Made by a program: the position numbers and the translations under genes. DNA of 64,000 nucleotides from Glossina fuscipes. Taxonomy: Eukaryota > Arthropoda > Insecta > Diptera > Glossinidae. Numbering within the stretch: the stretch's first letter is position 1; every line of letters starts with the position of its first letter. The DNA is taken from positions 6,455,426-6,519,425 of the forward strand of contig NW_023998421.1 in NCBI RefSeq assembly GCF_014805625.2. The letters run 5' to 3'. The notes beneath the pieces are model-generated. The model saw only the letters and a list, made by a program, of their open reading frames with translations, did not search any database and was not told where the DNA came from. This document shows, one piece after another, positions 51,901-60,257 of this stretch.

Positions 51901-54900
51901 ATATGAAAGAGACACTTTTCTTCTCGTGCTTTTATTAAAAATTTATTGCTTTGTTCTATACGTCTGCAAGCGATTCCATTAGTTTAGTTTTATTTTAATA
52001 AACGTACTTAGTTGAAAATGGTTAGCTTGCGTGACCTACTCGCACTATTATCAACCATATTATTCTTGCTCAACGATTGTCTCGTTTCCACTTTAAGCAT
52101 TTAGTTAATTTGTATAATGTTTGCGTATTGAGTAGGTTTTGACTTTTCTTTTTATTTAACTTGTTGGATGGACTTATATATGCATATGTACATATACATA
52201 TCCATACATAATAATTCTACAATATGAAATATATATAAATACATATATATGTATATACATTTGATATCAATAGCAAGCAATTTAAAGAAAAACATGTAAA
52301 AATATTATAGTCGGGTGGAGTCGACCGTTAAATACTCTCAACTGCTTCGCTTACAAAAATTCTTCATTTGTTTGCTCCCTAAAGTACTTAAATATTATTT
52401 CTCCATGTAAAGACACTCCTTTCATGGCAGCCCGTATGGAAAGTGCCCTGACCAAAGGGGGGGGGACATTTAGCAAAATTAATCCTTTTCTCCAAAAATC
52501 TTATTATTCTTCACCTATTTTCCTTATAAATAGTACCACATGTGTGTCAAAATTTTATATAGTTAATTTTTCTGTCTAATTACTATTATGAAAAAAATTT
52601 TTAATAAAAAATTTTAAAATCTTCTCTATCATGTAACGGTTTACGTTTGGTAGGAATGTTTTTATGATGAAAGCCATCCCATCTAATGCAAATTTTTCAG
52701 CTCAATTTGATATGTTAGAACGCTGTTAATCACACATAGTCACATTTAGCGAGAAATTTGGAGAATTACAATTTTGGTTTGTACATCCATTTTTCATAGA
52801 TAATGGTTTCGAAAGTAATCGAATTCCTTCTGTATATCTCAAAAAGTTCGATCTGCAGGTTAAACACAAAAATAAATGAATATATGATAGACGGACAGAA
52901 TGAGTACGCATACAATGAAAGGTGTGCGTCTTTTGTAAGTCCGCCTTGGTGTTACAAACATCCGCATAAGCTTAATATACTTTCTATCACAAGCGATGTA
53001 GAGTATTATAACTCTGAATTGACCCTGAAGACCTTTCGGTTACTATATACTTAATAGTCGCCCGCACAAACTTAATCCAGCCTTTACCATAATTTGTGTA
53101 GGGTATAAAAACTTTCTTGTTAGCGTTGTTTTTTTTTTTTGCCAGCACTCATTAATCATGTATTATATTATGGTTGGAATTTTTCCAAGAACTTTTTTAA
53201 ACAATTTCTCAACAATTTTCAGTTTTGAAATATTGATTTTTAATAAATATTTAATATGAATTGAAATTTAATTTTCCACTACATTTAACTTACTATTTAA
53301 TGCCGATATCATTATAGTTATGTTCCTACGCGGTTATGGGGCTTCAGTGGTCATATGCAGACCGTTTTACATAGTATTATAGGGCGCGTTAAATGTCCTT
53401 GGCCATTAGGCGAACGCGTTTATCTATCATTGGACGATGGCTCAACATTAACCTATGACCTGTATCAACCCATTAAGGAATTTGAAGGTAACGAGAATTG
53501 CATCTATTGTTCTTTCTAATTCATTTCGCTTTATTCTCTCTCCGTTTTAGATGACATCACTCTTGCTATATGTCCTGGCATTGGCAACAGTTCGGAAAGC
53601 GTTTACATACGCACATTTGTTCATTATGCTCAATGTCATGGCTATCGATGTGCGGTATTAAATCACATTGGAGCTCTTGGAAGTGTACAAGTGACAGCAA
53701 CAAGAATATTTACATATGGTATGTTGATATAGATACTGTCGCGATTTACTATTGTAGATTATCTTGCTTGTTGTAATATAGGTCACACCGAGGATTTCGC
53801 CGATATGATTGATAATTTACATAGAAAATATCCAGGCACTTGTATCATAACAGTAGGTTTCAGTTTGGGAGGAAACTTGATTACAAAGTATTTAGGTGAA
53901 GTGCAAACCAGAAAACCCGAGAGTGTTATTGGGGGTATCTCTATATGTCAGGGCTATAATGCTGTTGAGTAAGATCAATTTAATTCTTCTCTACAAGAAA
54001 TAAATAATTAAATATAACTTATTTTTATTGCTTACCTTCTATTCGCAGAGGCACTAAATGTCTTTTAAATTGGCAAAACTTTCGTCGTTTATATTTGTAT
54101 ATTATGACGGAGAACATGAAGAGTATTATTTTAAAACATCGTCAAGTCTTATTATCAGATGAGTCGATACAACGTCATAATTTAAATGAACGTGAGATAA
54201 TTGCAGCCGCTACACTGCCGGAACTGGATGAGGCTTATACAAGACGTGTTCATAATTTCTCTACAACTCAGGAATTATACCGATGGAGTTCATCGGAGAA
54301 TTATTTTGACAATATTGATAAACCCATCATATTCATAAATGCGAAAGATGATCCATTAATTCCCGAATTTCTATTAGGACCAGTTAAGAATTTTGTAGGT
54401 AAGTTGATTAAATTTATTTTAAAGAAACCCGTGGTCTGAGAAACTCTTTAAATAATTGGAGAATCGAAAAATTTTAAAAATCAAAAACAAATAGTTCTAC
54501 TAATGAATTAGATCATATTATTGAAAGGAAACAAATTAAAAAAAAAAATAATAATAACTCACAAAAAAAAAAAAATAAAAAAAATATAAACCAAGAAATT
54601 AAGAAAAGAAATTAAGTTAAAATATTTTATTAAAAAATCAAGTTAAAAAATACAAAAAAATTCAATTAATAAATTGAAAGAATATATAACATACGCCGAA
54701 GGGCAATGTCTGCTCTTATGTGAATGTTGTGCGTAATTTGATTTTAAAAAATCAAACTTCGTTTGCAGTCGATAGGTTTCGAACCTACGCTGTTGAAAAT
54801 CTGCATCCGAAAATGGAAAGTAAATAGCAGATTAAAATAGGAGAAAATATTAAAAGAGTCAATGGAGAGAGTTTTGTTTATTTGATAAAATTGCGAAATA

Positions 54901-55554
54901 ACCACTTAAACCGTTGGCTGCTACTCGAATTCTCAAGAAAACCTGTCAGGGCTAAGTCGTAAGTAAAAGGTTACTGTGACAGTTATGCCATGCCGGGTTT
55001 TCGCTGCCAACGTGTTAATGACTTTGGCGCAAGTATGTTGGGTAGCGAACTAACTTATTTTTATGTAACTTCAAAAAAGAAAAACTCTTGCTTCGCTTCG
55101 CAGTCGGTAGGATTCGAACCTACGCTCCCAGAGGGAATCTGATTTCTAGTCAGACGCCTTAACCGCTCGGCCACGACTGCACGTTGGTTGCTGTGGTTTA
55201 TTCAAAGACATAATGTTGTAATTGTTTATCATTTGTATGTATTGCTTTCTGTAGGTTGTTGGCTCATGAAAAATGAAATGCACCTTGCACTATTTTTTTA
55301 AGCATTGTGTAAAAGATGAAATCAAACCGTTTCCTCATTTGTTTTTTCTTTTATTGTTTTAAATAGTATCACATCAGCAAGCTTGTTACATTGAAGTAGC
55401 TCATGGCGGTCATTTGGGTTTCTATGAAGGCGGTTTCATCTATCCAAATCCAGTTACTTGGCTTGATCGCACTTTAATAGCAATGATTGGAGCTCTTTTT
55501 ATTGTGCATACAACACCAAATAAACATAAATCCGGCGTCTCAGCTCAATGCTAA
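42977..55554 (+). CDS. Hydr2: ABHD2-type alpha/beta hydrolase (Hydr2 orthologue)
   Basis: Coding exons are 42977-43131, 53318-53487, 53551-53718, 53782-53968, 54049-54398 and 55367-55554, with consistent phases, encoding 405 aa. Vertebrate ABHD2 is a membrane-bound lipid esterase/monoacylglycerol lipase; Drosophila Hydr2 is the likely counterpart. Residues about 3-20 form one hydrophobic segment, a probable membrane anchor. The nucleophile elbow is G190-F-S192-L-G-G. The acid is in NAKDDP (D327/D328), and the histidine is H359 in HGGHLGF. Other family blocks are LWGFSGHMQT, CPGIGNSSES, YRCAVLNH.GAL and ISICQGYNAVE. All catalytic residues are present. The ATG at 42977 begins MSTAFLTAIAV, as I recall from fly orthologues, but the frame stays open 60 codons upstream, so a longer N-terminus cannot be excluded. 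Intron 1 is about 10.2 kb and full of repeats, while introns 2-4 are only 63-80 nt. The last intron carries a tRNA gene on the opposite strand. Confidence 0.93.
43611..43654 (+). other. Possible Pol III internal promoter (tRNA-derived SINE-like)
   Basis: TAGCCGTAGTAGA resembles an A box (TRGCNNAGYNGG) and TGTTCGAATCTC a B box (GGTTCGANTCC), with about 20 nt between them, inside a GC-richer segment (43560-43790). No complete cloverleaf forms around them, so it is not called a tRNA. A tRNA-derived SINE remnant is possible; no A-rich tail was identified. Confidence 0.25.
44141..44335 (-). pseudogene. mariner-like transposase relic
   Basis: The - strand contains short blocks of mariner transposase in order: VIMRDETRIYTHDPE (usual VITGDE..IY.YDPE, around the first catalytic Asp), SSENR, EPR, LTVFFDYR and, one frame over, EFLLPGQTVN. 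A stretch between EPR and LTVFF is deleted and at least one frameshift is present. No terminal inverted repeats are seen near it. It is a short dead fragment inside the ABHD2-type intron. Confidence 0.7.
45405..45800 (-). repeat. Family A dispersed repeat, copy 10 (compound)
   Basis: Two overlapping reverse units are present: one with GATGCCGATCGGTTCAG and GTCCGTCCGTCCGTC, and a second restarting at TGTTGTCCGTCTGTCCATC near 45600 and running to GGCTCGCTATAGTGC. This suggests a partial internal duplication or a nested insertion in the ABHD2-type intron. Confidence 0.65.
47228..47570 (-). repeat. Family A dispersed repeat, copy 11
   Basis: The reverse orientation copy in the ABHD2-type intron has GTATTTAGTTTGTGTGG, ACGCCGATCGATTCAAAATC, CTTGTCTGTCCTTCTGTCC and an intact terminal AAAGTGGTGTAGGGTATT. 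Confidence 0.75.
49805..49948 (+). other. Exon-like open frame inside the ABHD2-type intron
   Basis: Forty-seven open codons end RISDYTITSQHIKNSRQLL, then DKFVRLPDKAFYDVSCKEKPQ and TAA. An acceptor TTTAATTATAG precedes 49825 and a donor CA|GTAAGG follows 49944, giving a 120-nt candidate exon. Composition is protein-like and less AT-rich than its flanks. It does not match ABHD2, so it would belong to a nested or copied gene. Unrecognised. Confidence 0.2.
50612..50930 (+). repeat. Family A dispersed repeat, copy 12
   Basis: ACACTGTAGCG, GATACGAACCATTTTCA, GGGCCAAAACAAG, GGCGGACAGACGGACAGACA, GTATCGATCGGTGAATTAAA and TTTAATATATCCTTGTACCG are in the expected order. Confidence 0.75.
52306..53109 (+). 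repeat. Family A dispersed repeat, copy 13 (composite)
   Basis: The 5' part (ATAGTCGGGTGGAGTCGACC, AAATACTCTCAACTGCTTCG) is separated from the 3' part (AGACGGACAGAATGAG, GCTTAATATACTTTCTATC) by some 400 bp of other AT-rich DNA. A second 3' end (CGCACAAACTTAATCCAGCC to TGTGTAGGGTATAAAA) follows. This implies two copies joined, or an insertion into one. Confidence 0.6.
54765..54792 (-). pseudogene. Decayed 3' part of a tRNA-Ser copy
   Basis: The - strand reads AGCGTAGGTTCGAAACC followed by TATCGACTGC, which matches the T arm and acceptor strand of the intact tRNA-Ser 330 bp away with a few changes. The trailer (CTTCGTTT against CTTCGCTTC on +) is alike too, so flanking DNA was copied with it. 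The D and anticodon arms are missing, so it cannot be functional. Confidence 0.6.
55066..55085 (-). terminator. Pol III terminator of the tRNA-Ser
   Basis: On the - strand, just after the tRNA 3' end, come TTTTT and then TTTTTT, the usual oligo-T stop for RNA polymerase III. Confidence 0.7.
55099..55180 (-). tRNA. tRNA-Ser(AGA)
   Basis: The - strand folds into an 82-nt cloverleaf. The 7-bp acceptor stem GCAGTCG/CGACTGC is perfect, with discriminator G as in serine tRNAs. The D arm contains GGCCGAGCGGTTAAGGC. The anticodon stem TCTGA/TCAGA closes loop CTAGAAA with anticodon AGA, reading UCU. A long variable arm (CCC..GGG) marks a class II tRNA. The T arm is GTAGG-TTCGAAT-CCTAC. The internal A and B boxes are intact, and two T runs (5 and 6 T) follow within 35 nt on the same strand as a Pol III terminator. 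It lies inside the last intron of the ABHD2-type gene, in antisense orientation. Confidence 0.95.
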
Positions 55555-55733
55555 ATTATTTGATTATTTTTTTTACTGTGATGAGAGACAACTTAGAATT
55601 TTTCTAAAAATTTTGTACAATACAAAAACAAAAAATTAACGTATAGCTACGTTAGAGTCCTTTACAAATAATTGACTAATACCAAATTTTGCATGTATTA
55701 TAACTTTTGTTAATCAACCATTGGCAAAATATT

Positions 55734-55739
55734 AATAAA
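55734..55739 (+). terminator. Poly(A) signal of the ABHD2-type gene
   Basis: AATAAA stands about 180 nt after the TAA stop in AT-rich sequence. A second cluster of overlapping AATAAA hexamers follows near 55845, so alternative 3' ends are possible. Confidence 0.5.
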
Positions 55740-56760
55740 AATATATCTAATCTGGCTTTTATTAGTATTCCCATTGTATTCTTTTTTTTTCATTTTGTCG
55801 AAAATCATTGCTTTCACAGTTTGTTGTGTTAGTTGTTTAATATAAAATAAATAAAATAAACAAATGCGATCCAAACGTTACAAACATTCAATATGTCGAA
55901 TATGTATTTGAAATTGCACAACAGTTTGCATTTTTTTTTTTTGTATTTACATATTAAAAACCAAAGTAATGAATGAAACGCCACAATATTTCGACAAATA
56001 GTACTTATACTTAATATATGGCAATAGTTACGTGATAAGTATTAGTTACAATTGTTATTAAATGCATTAGCGCTTACCTCTGCCTTTTCTTCCATGTCTC
56101 CCGTTAATTCAAATTTTTGATTCACACATATATAGTCTTATTAAAGCGTTTATTTACTGTAATTACAGTATCGTTTTCAATGGTATTCACCTTTTTTATT
56201 TTATAAAAATCTCTACAAATGCAGTCCAATCAGTTATATATATACATGTATGTATATATATATAAAATAAAGTTTCACATTCTTATAGATGACTTGTACA
56301 AGGTATTTAATGGCCTTATATATATTTAAAATTAAAATCGGAAGTGAAAATAAAGTTCAATGATATATAAAAATACAACAATTTTTTTATGTAATTATTG
56401 TAATCTTTTTGTATTCTATAAATTTTTGATATATACAATTTTATTTTACATAAATATTTTGTACTGGAAGTAGATAAATATTGAAATAATAACAAAAAAA
56501 AAAAAAAAGATCCATGTAAATGCTCTATATAGCATATAATGTATTAAAGAATATGCGATTTTTTTTTTTAAATATTTTTTATTCATTATTTAGTTTAGTA
56601 ATACTAAAGCATTTAATGTCTTTTGCAAATTTTCTCTTCTATTTTATTATTAATTTTTTTAAATTTATTAATAGATGATTAAATCAAATTTTGGCTCTTT
56701 GAAGTTAATGATTTTATGATTTAATCTAAATTGTAAGATTTTTTTTTTTTGCAATTTTGA

Positions 56761-56805
<45 letters not shown>

Positions 56806-57463
56806 ATGTACTCTTGTAAAATAAGATAACAAATACTTTCGGTTTAGGCCGAATATTTCCAATACTCACCACTTGCTTGCTTTCCTGTATTTCGAGAAGC
56901 TAAAGTAAAAAAAAGATATACTTCATGGAAAAAAGTGCATTACAAATATTATGGAAACAAAAGCCACATATTTTGTGTAGATATGTTTCGTAGCACATAA
57001 AAAATTATTGAAAAAAAGTAACCAAAAATTAAAAAGTAAAAATTAAGCGTGGTCACGGATCCGCCTATTCAATGTGATATGTCTGAAGGACAACACACAA
57101 AATGTGCTCAGCGTAATATATAGTATTAAGAATGTGATGAAGGGATTATTATGTGAAGAACAACCACCTACCCGACTTTTGTCTGCATAGATTACCCTCT
57201 CATATAAAGCGGTAGGCTGCAAGATGGTTTTATTCTAACAGGAAAAAAACTGGCGGCAATTTTCTTATAATACGGCATTTTTACAACAAGATACGGGGAT
57301 TATTGTTTGGCACTATTTAGATAATTAGCTTGTAGGCGCAAGCAAAGAAAGCAAGTGCGCACGTGATTGACAAGCGAGTCCAGAAAGTGAATATATATAA
57401 TAGTTTTCAACCAAGTAAAAGTTTTTGTTTTACTATACCGAGCATTGACGATGAAAGAAGTTT
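55740..57463. other. No gene seen downstream of the ABHD2-type gene
   Basis: Very AT-rich, with TA runs, poly-A (56493-56507) and poly-T. No exon is recognised on either strand. Confidence 0.6.
56764..56802. repeat. (AT)n microsatellite
   Basis: A pure alternating AT run of about 39 bp downstream of the ABHD2-type gene. Confidence 0.95.
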
Positions 57464-57703
57464 ACCGTATTTCTCGGATTATAAGACGCACCTGTTACAG
57501 AAAGATGGACTCAAATTACGGCTCGAAGGCTTTGCTACTGCTTTTGCAATAAATCTTCTCTAAATTTGAGTTACGAGACCGAGTGTGAAGACGAACTGAA
57601 TATTGCTAGAACGAGTTATGTAAACAATAAATAAAAATTTTCATGCGAAAGTAACACTGAATTATTCAATGCGCCAAAAGGCGCATAAAGTCCGAAAAAT
57701 ACG
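57464..57703. mobile_element. MITE-like element with ATAAGACGCAC termini
   Basis: The left end reads CGTATTTCTCGG, then ATTATAAGACGCACC. The right end, reverse-complemented, reads CGTATTTTTCGG, then ACTTTATGCGCC. The two are inverted repeats of about 24-28 bp with mismatches, enclosing about 190 bp with no convincing coding content. The 66-codon frame inside has no domain. No clear target-site duplication is visible. From memory, similar CGTATTTTTCGG..ATAAGACGCAC ends occur on DNA transposons in other animals, but I do not assign a superfamily. Confidence 0.6.
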
Positions 57704-58621
57704 ACGCCACATTCAATGAAATTAAGCAATTTGTTTATTATTGTTTTGTTACATGATAAAAATGGAGCAACTTAAGTGGAATTTAAAAACGAAGTATCTG
57801 ATATGGCATATCTAGTCTCATATAACAGGGTTTCGCGTAATACTTTGTAGCCACCTTGTTGTAGGAGGGTTATCTGTAATTAAGGATGGCCTCATAAATC
57901 GGTTAGATCCTTTTTTCTTATGAACATGACGACAATAAAACGTAAGAATTCGCGAGTGACATGAAAAGATATGCGTAATTCCGAAGCGCCATGTGTGACA
58001 TACAGAAGGGTCTGACTAAATTCATTCCCGTTATTATGTAAATAAAGAGTCATATTCTTTTATACCCTAAAAAGAATACTCGCAGAAAGGCTTTTGAAAA
58101 ATTTAATACAACTTTTGTGATAGACCTGCTTGGACTGAGTTTGCCATTTGCCTTAGGCTATATCAGGTGTATAAGAAAGCGATTTGGGAAGTAATTTACT
58201 CCAGATTGCGGTTTAATTTCTTGCGTGCTTTAGTTTAAATTTTATTAAAGAAAGTGTTGAAATTTTCTCTTCTTTTATAGATTGCTTCCCTGCTTTAGTT
58301 CTCGTATGTGGGTTAAACGCATTTTAAAAACTCTGATCTGATAAAAATTAAATAAATTCTTTCTAGTGGTGGGTAAGAGGGCAAATAAAAGTTATATGTA
58401 TATATACAGGTATATATTTTATTTCCTTTGCCTGTAAATCAAAAATAAGAAGAAAATTAATCGCTAAAATTAGAAAATAAAACAACCTCACAAATATTTA
58501 ATAAAATTTCAGTAAAAAAAAGGAAAAAAAAAAAAACCAAAAAATTTATAATAATGTTTTATTTTTAGGTCCTCAAATATTTTTGCACGTCTTTCGGCTG
58601 TTTTGGAAATTAATTGTTATT

Positions 58622-58896
58622 TTTATACCCACTTTACCTGTGCTACTAGTGGTTGAGTTACACGCGTTTTAAATTATATCGACCGATTCCCAATCACTTT
58701 CTAAAGCGATGGAGGGTTGAGTTCAACCTAGAGGAATATTTCGATGTGGTTTGGTACACTCTTATGGTGACTGGTTTTTGAAAATAGTTCGGATCGGATT
58801 ACTTCCCGTATATGGCCTTATTTTGAAAACTCTTTATATGAACAACGGTGGGGTGGTGTAGGAAATTTAATGTTGAAATGTGACGCACTATAGCGT
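58622..58896 (-). repeat. Family A dispersed repeat, copy 14
   Basis: The reverse copy carries TTTATACCCACTTTACC, TTATATCGACCGATTCCCAA, ATTTCGATGTGGTTTGGTAC, TCGGATCGGATTACTTCCCG and GGGGTGGTGTAGGAAATTTA. The GGACAGAC tract is deleted. It lies just upstream of the retroelement fragment. Confidence 0.65.
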
Positions 58897-58938
58897 TTAT
58901 ATTTGTTTAGGATGTGAATTAAACACTATATTTTATGG

Positions 58939-59841
58939 GATATAATAAAACTTCTGACCAACATTCACACCGGACTCCCACCTAGGAAAGCATTAAACGT
59001 TTACAAATCTATTGTTAGATCCAAAATTGAATATCCCTACTCTACATCGTGTAACGCTCCTGCGTATACATTAAAAAAAATACAAACCTTTCAACACTCA
59101 ATCCTAAGACGTTGTACCGGTTTGTCCCCCTCAACACCAATATCAATTTTACGTTCCATCTCTTATGAACTCCCCGTTGCTAAGAGAATTTATCTTGTAA
59201 CTGCAAAAGAACTTCTCAAGGTAAAAATCTTCAAACCTGCCTTCTTTGACGAGGTCGCTTCCAGACACAATCATGTCATCAGTAGTTACTCTAACTGCTT
59301 CAAAAAATTCAGTAACATCTTCAATAAAGTTAACTCAATACCCTCCTGGAATAATATTATTCATGATAAATGCGTAGTTAAATTAAACTTACTTAATTCG
59401 ATCACCAACTCAAAAAAAAATCGATCAGGGTCTTGTCTTCGAATCGCTTGTCTGCAAAAACTTAACCACTTCATCGAAAATAACTTCAAAATATACGCAG
59501 CGGATGGATCTATCAATTCGGACATCTCTAGTTTTTCAATTATTGAATACCCAAACTTACTTATAGGAAAATTCCAAGTTCTACAAGAACTATCATCCAC
59601 TTTCATTGAACTTCTGGCCATCTGAAAAAATTTGTAGTTTTCTCTGACAGCAAATCTGCTCTAATATTAATCAAGAACAAAGACCCATTCAATAAGTATG
59701 TCTTCGATATCTACAACCTTTTAAAAGACCCAAGTATTGAAAAATGCCACATCATCTGGATCCCAGGTCACTGCGGTTTTAGTATCAATGAAAAAGCTAA
59801 CTTCCATGCTCGTCAAGCTAGGTTCGATGGTACAGAAAAAG
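58939..59841 (+). pseudogene. Non-LTR retrotransposon fragment: RT thumb and RNase H
   Basis: From about 58948 to the stop at 59625 the frame encodes the region after the RT catalytic core: TNIHTGLPPRKALNVYKSIV, SKIEY, ILRRCTGLSPSTPI and LRSISYELPVAKRI. These resemble the thumb/connection of jockey/I-type elements. It goes on to YAADGS, an RNase H first-strand motif. The frame then shifts at about 59626, and the last RNase H part appears: FSDSKSAL, then IIWIPGHCGF and NEKAN.HARQA. The RT catalytic YxDD region and everything 5' of it are absent, as is the domain after RNase H. It is therefore truncated at both ends and frameshifted. An RNase H in this position points to the I or related clades. 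Confidence 0.8.
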
Positions 59842-60128
59842 AGAAAAGTAAGTAGAATTTAGAAGTAAGAATTTATTCTTTGTTAATTAACATTAATAAT
59901 AACATTATTTCCCAATAGATATTGTAAAGGTTCCGACGCCATCAGAAAAAGAGAAAAGTAAGTAGAATTATTCTTTGTTAATTAACATTAATAATAACAT
60001 TATTTCTTTATTATTTCCCAATAGAACAACAACAATTGGAAGGCGAAATCGCCAACGGGGAAATGAGCGAAACGCCCGCCAACGGGCGAATGAGCGACGT
60101 TACATCACGGATTTGCGCCAAAAATTAA
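59628..60128 (+). CDS. Candidate spliced chimeric frame: RNase H piece joined to two small exons
   Basis: Proposed exons are an upstream piece ending at 59847, a 39-nt microexon 59919-59957, and a terminal exon 60025-60128 with TAA. Both introns (71 and 67 nt) start GTAAGTAG and end CCCAATAG, the size typical of short fly introns. The reading frame stays open across both junctions, in the same frame as the RNase H remnant: ...RFDGTEKEKN, then IVKVPTPSEKEKK, then QQQLEGEIANGEMSETPANG, ending ICAKN. The tail is acidic and Ser/Pro/Gly-rich and contains a repeated ANG-x-MS unit. The two donors lie in a tandem duplication of about 110 bp. I do not recognise the tail. It may be the last exon of a host gene whose earlier exons lie elsewhere or were lost, an exonised retroelement, or a fossil with chance splice sites. 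Confidence 0.35.
59833..60024 (+). repeat. Tandem duplication of about 110 bp spanning exon end plus intron
   Basis: Unit one starts at CAGAAAAAGAGAAAA (59833) and unit two at the same 15-mer (59943). Both continue through GTAAGTAGAA, TTATTCTTTGTTAATTAACA and TAATAATAACATTATTTC to CCAATAG. Small indels of 4-12 nt separate the copies. The duplication explains the 39-nt microexon between the two introns. Confidence 0.85.
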
Positions 60129-60251
60129 GTCGCCGCTATCATCATCAAGATCCTTATCCTTATCCTTATCCTTATTCTTGTTCTCATCCTTATATGCATA
60201 ACTGTCATTGTCATCATTATTTTTATTAATATATTTTTATATATATAAAGA

Positions 60252-60257
60252 AATAAA
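60252..60257 (+). terminator. Poly(A) signal after the candidate terminal exon
   Basis: AATAAA lies about 125 nt after the TAA at 60126-60128, behind a (CTTATC)n-like tract at 60150-60170. It fits a 3' UTR for the candidate spliced gene on +. Confidence 0.4.

Larger units (their letters stand above)
43132..53317 (+). other. Large first coding intron of the ABHD2-type gene
   Basis: The intron runs from a strong donor (CC|GTAAGT) to the acceptor TTATAG. It carries a mariner relic, a possible Pol III-like unit, four loci of family A (one compound, one composite), poly-A runs, and one exon-like open frame at 49.8 kb. No other gene is recognisable. Its length, beside four other introns of 63-968 nt, seems due to transposon accumulation. 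Confidence 0.8.

Noticed and set aside
57363..57563. 66-codon frame as a small gene
   Set aside because: It runs across the left inverted repeat of a MITE, so the open frame is probably incidental.
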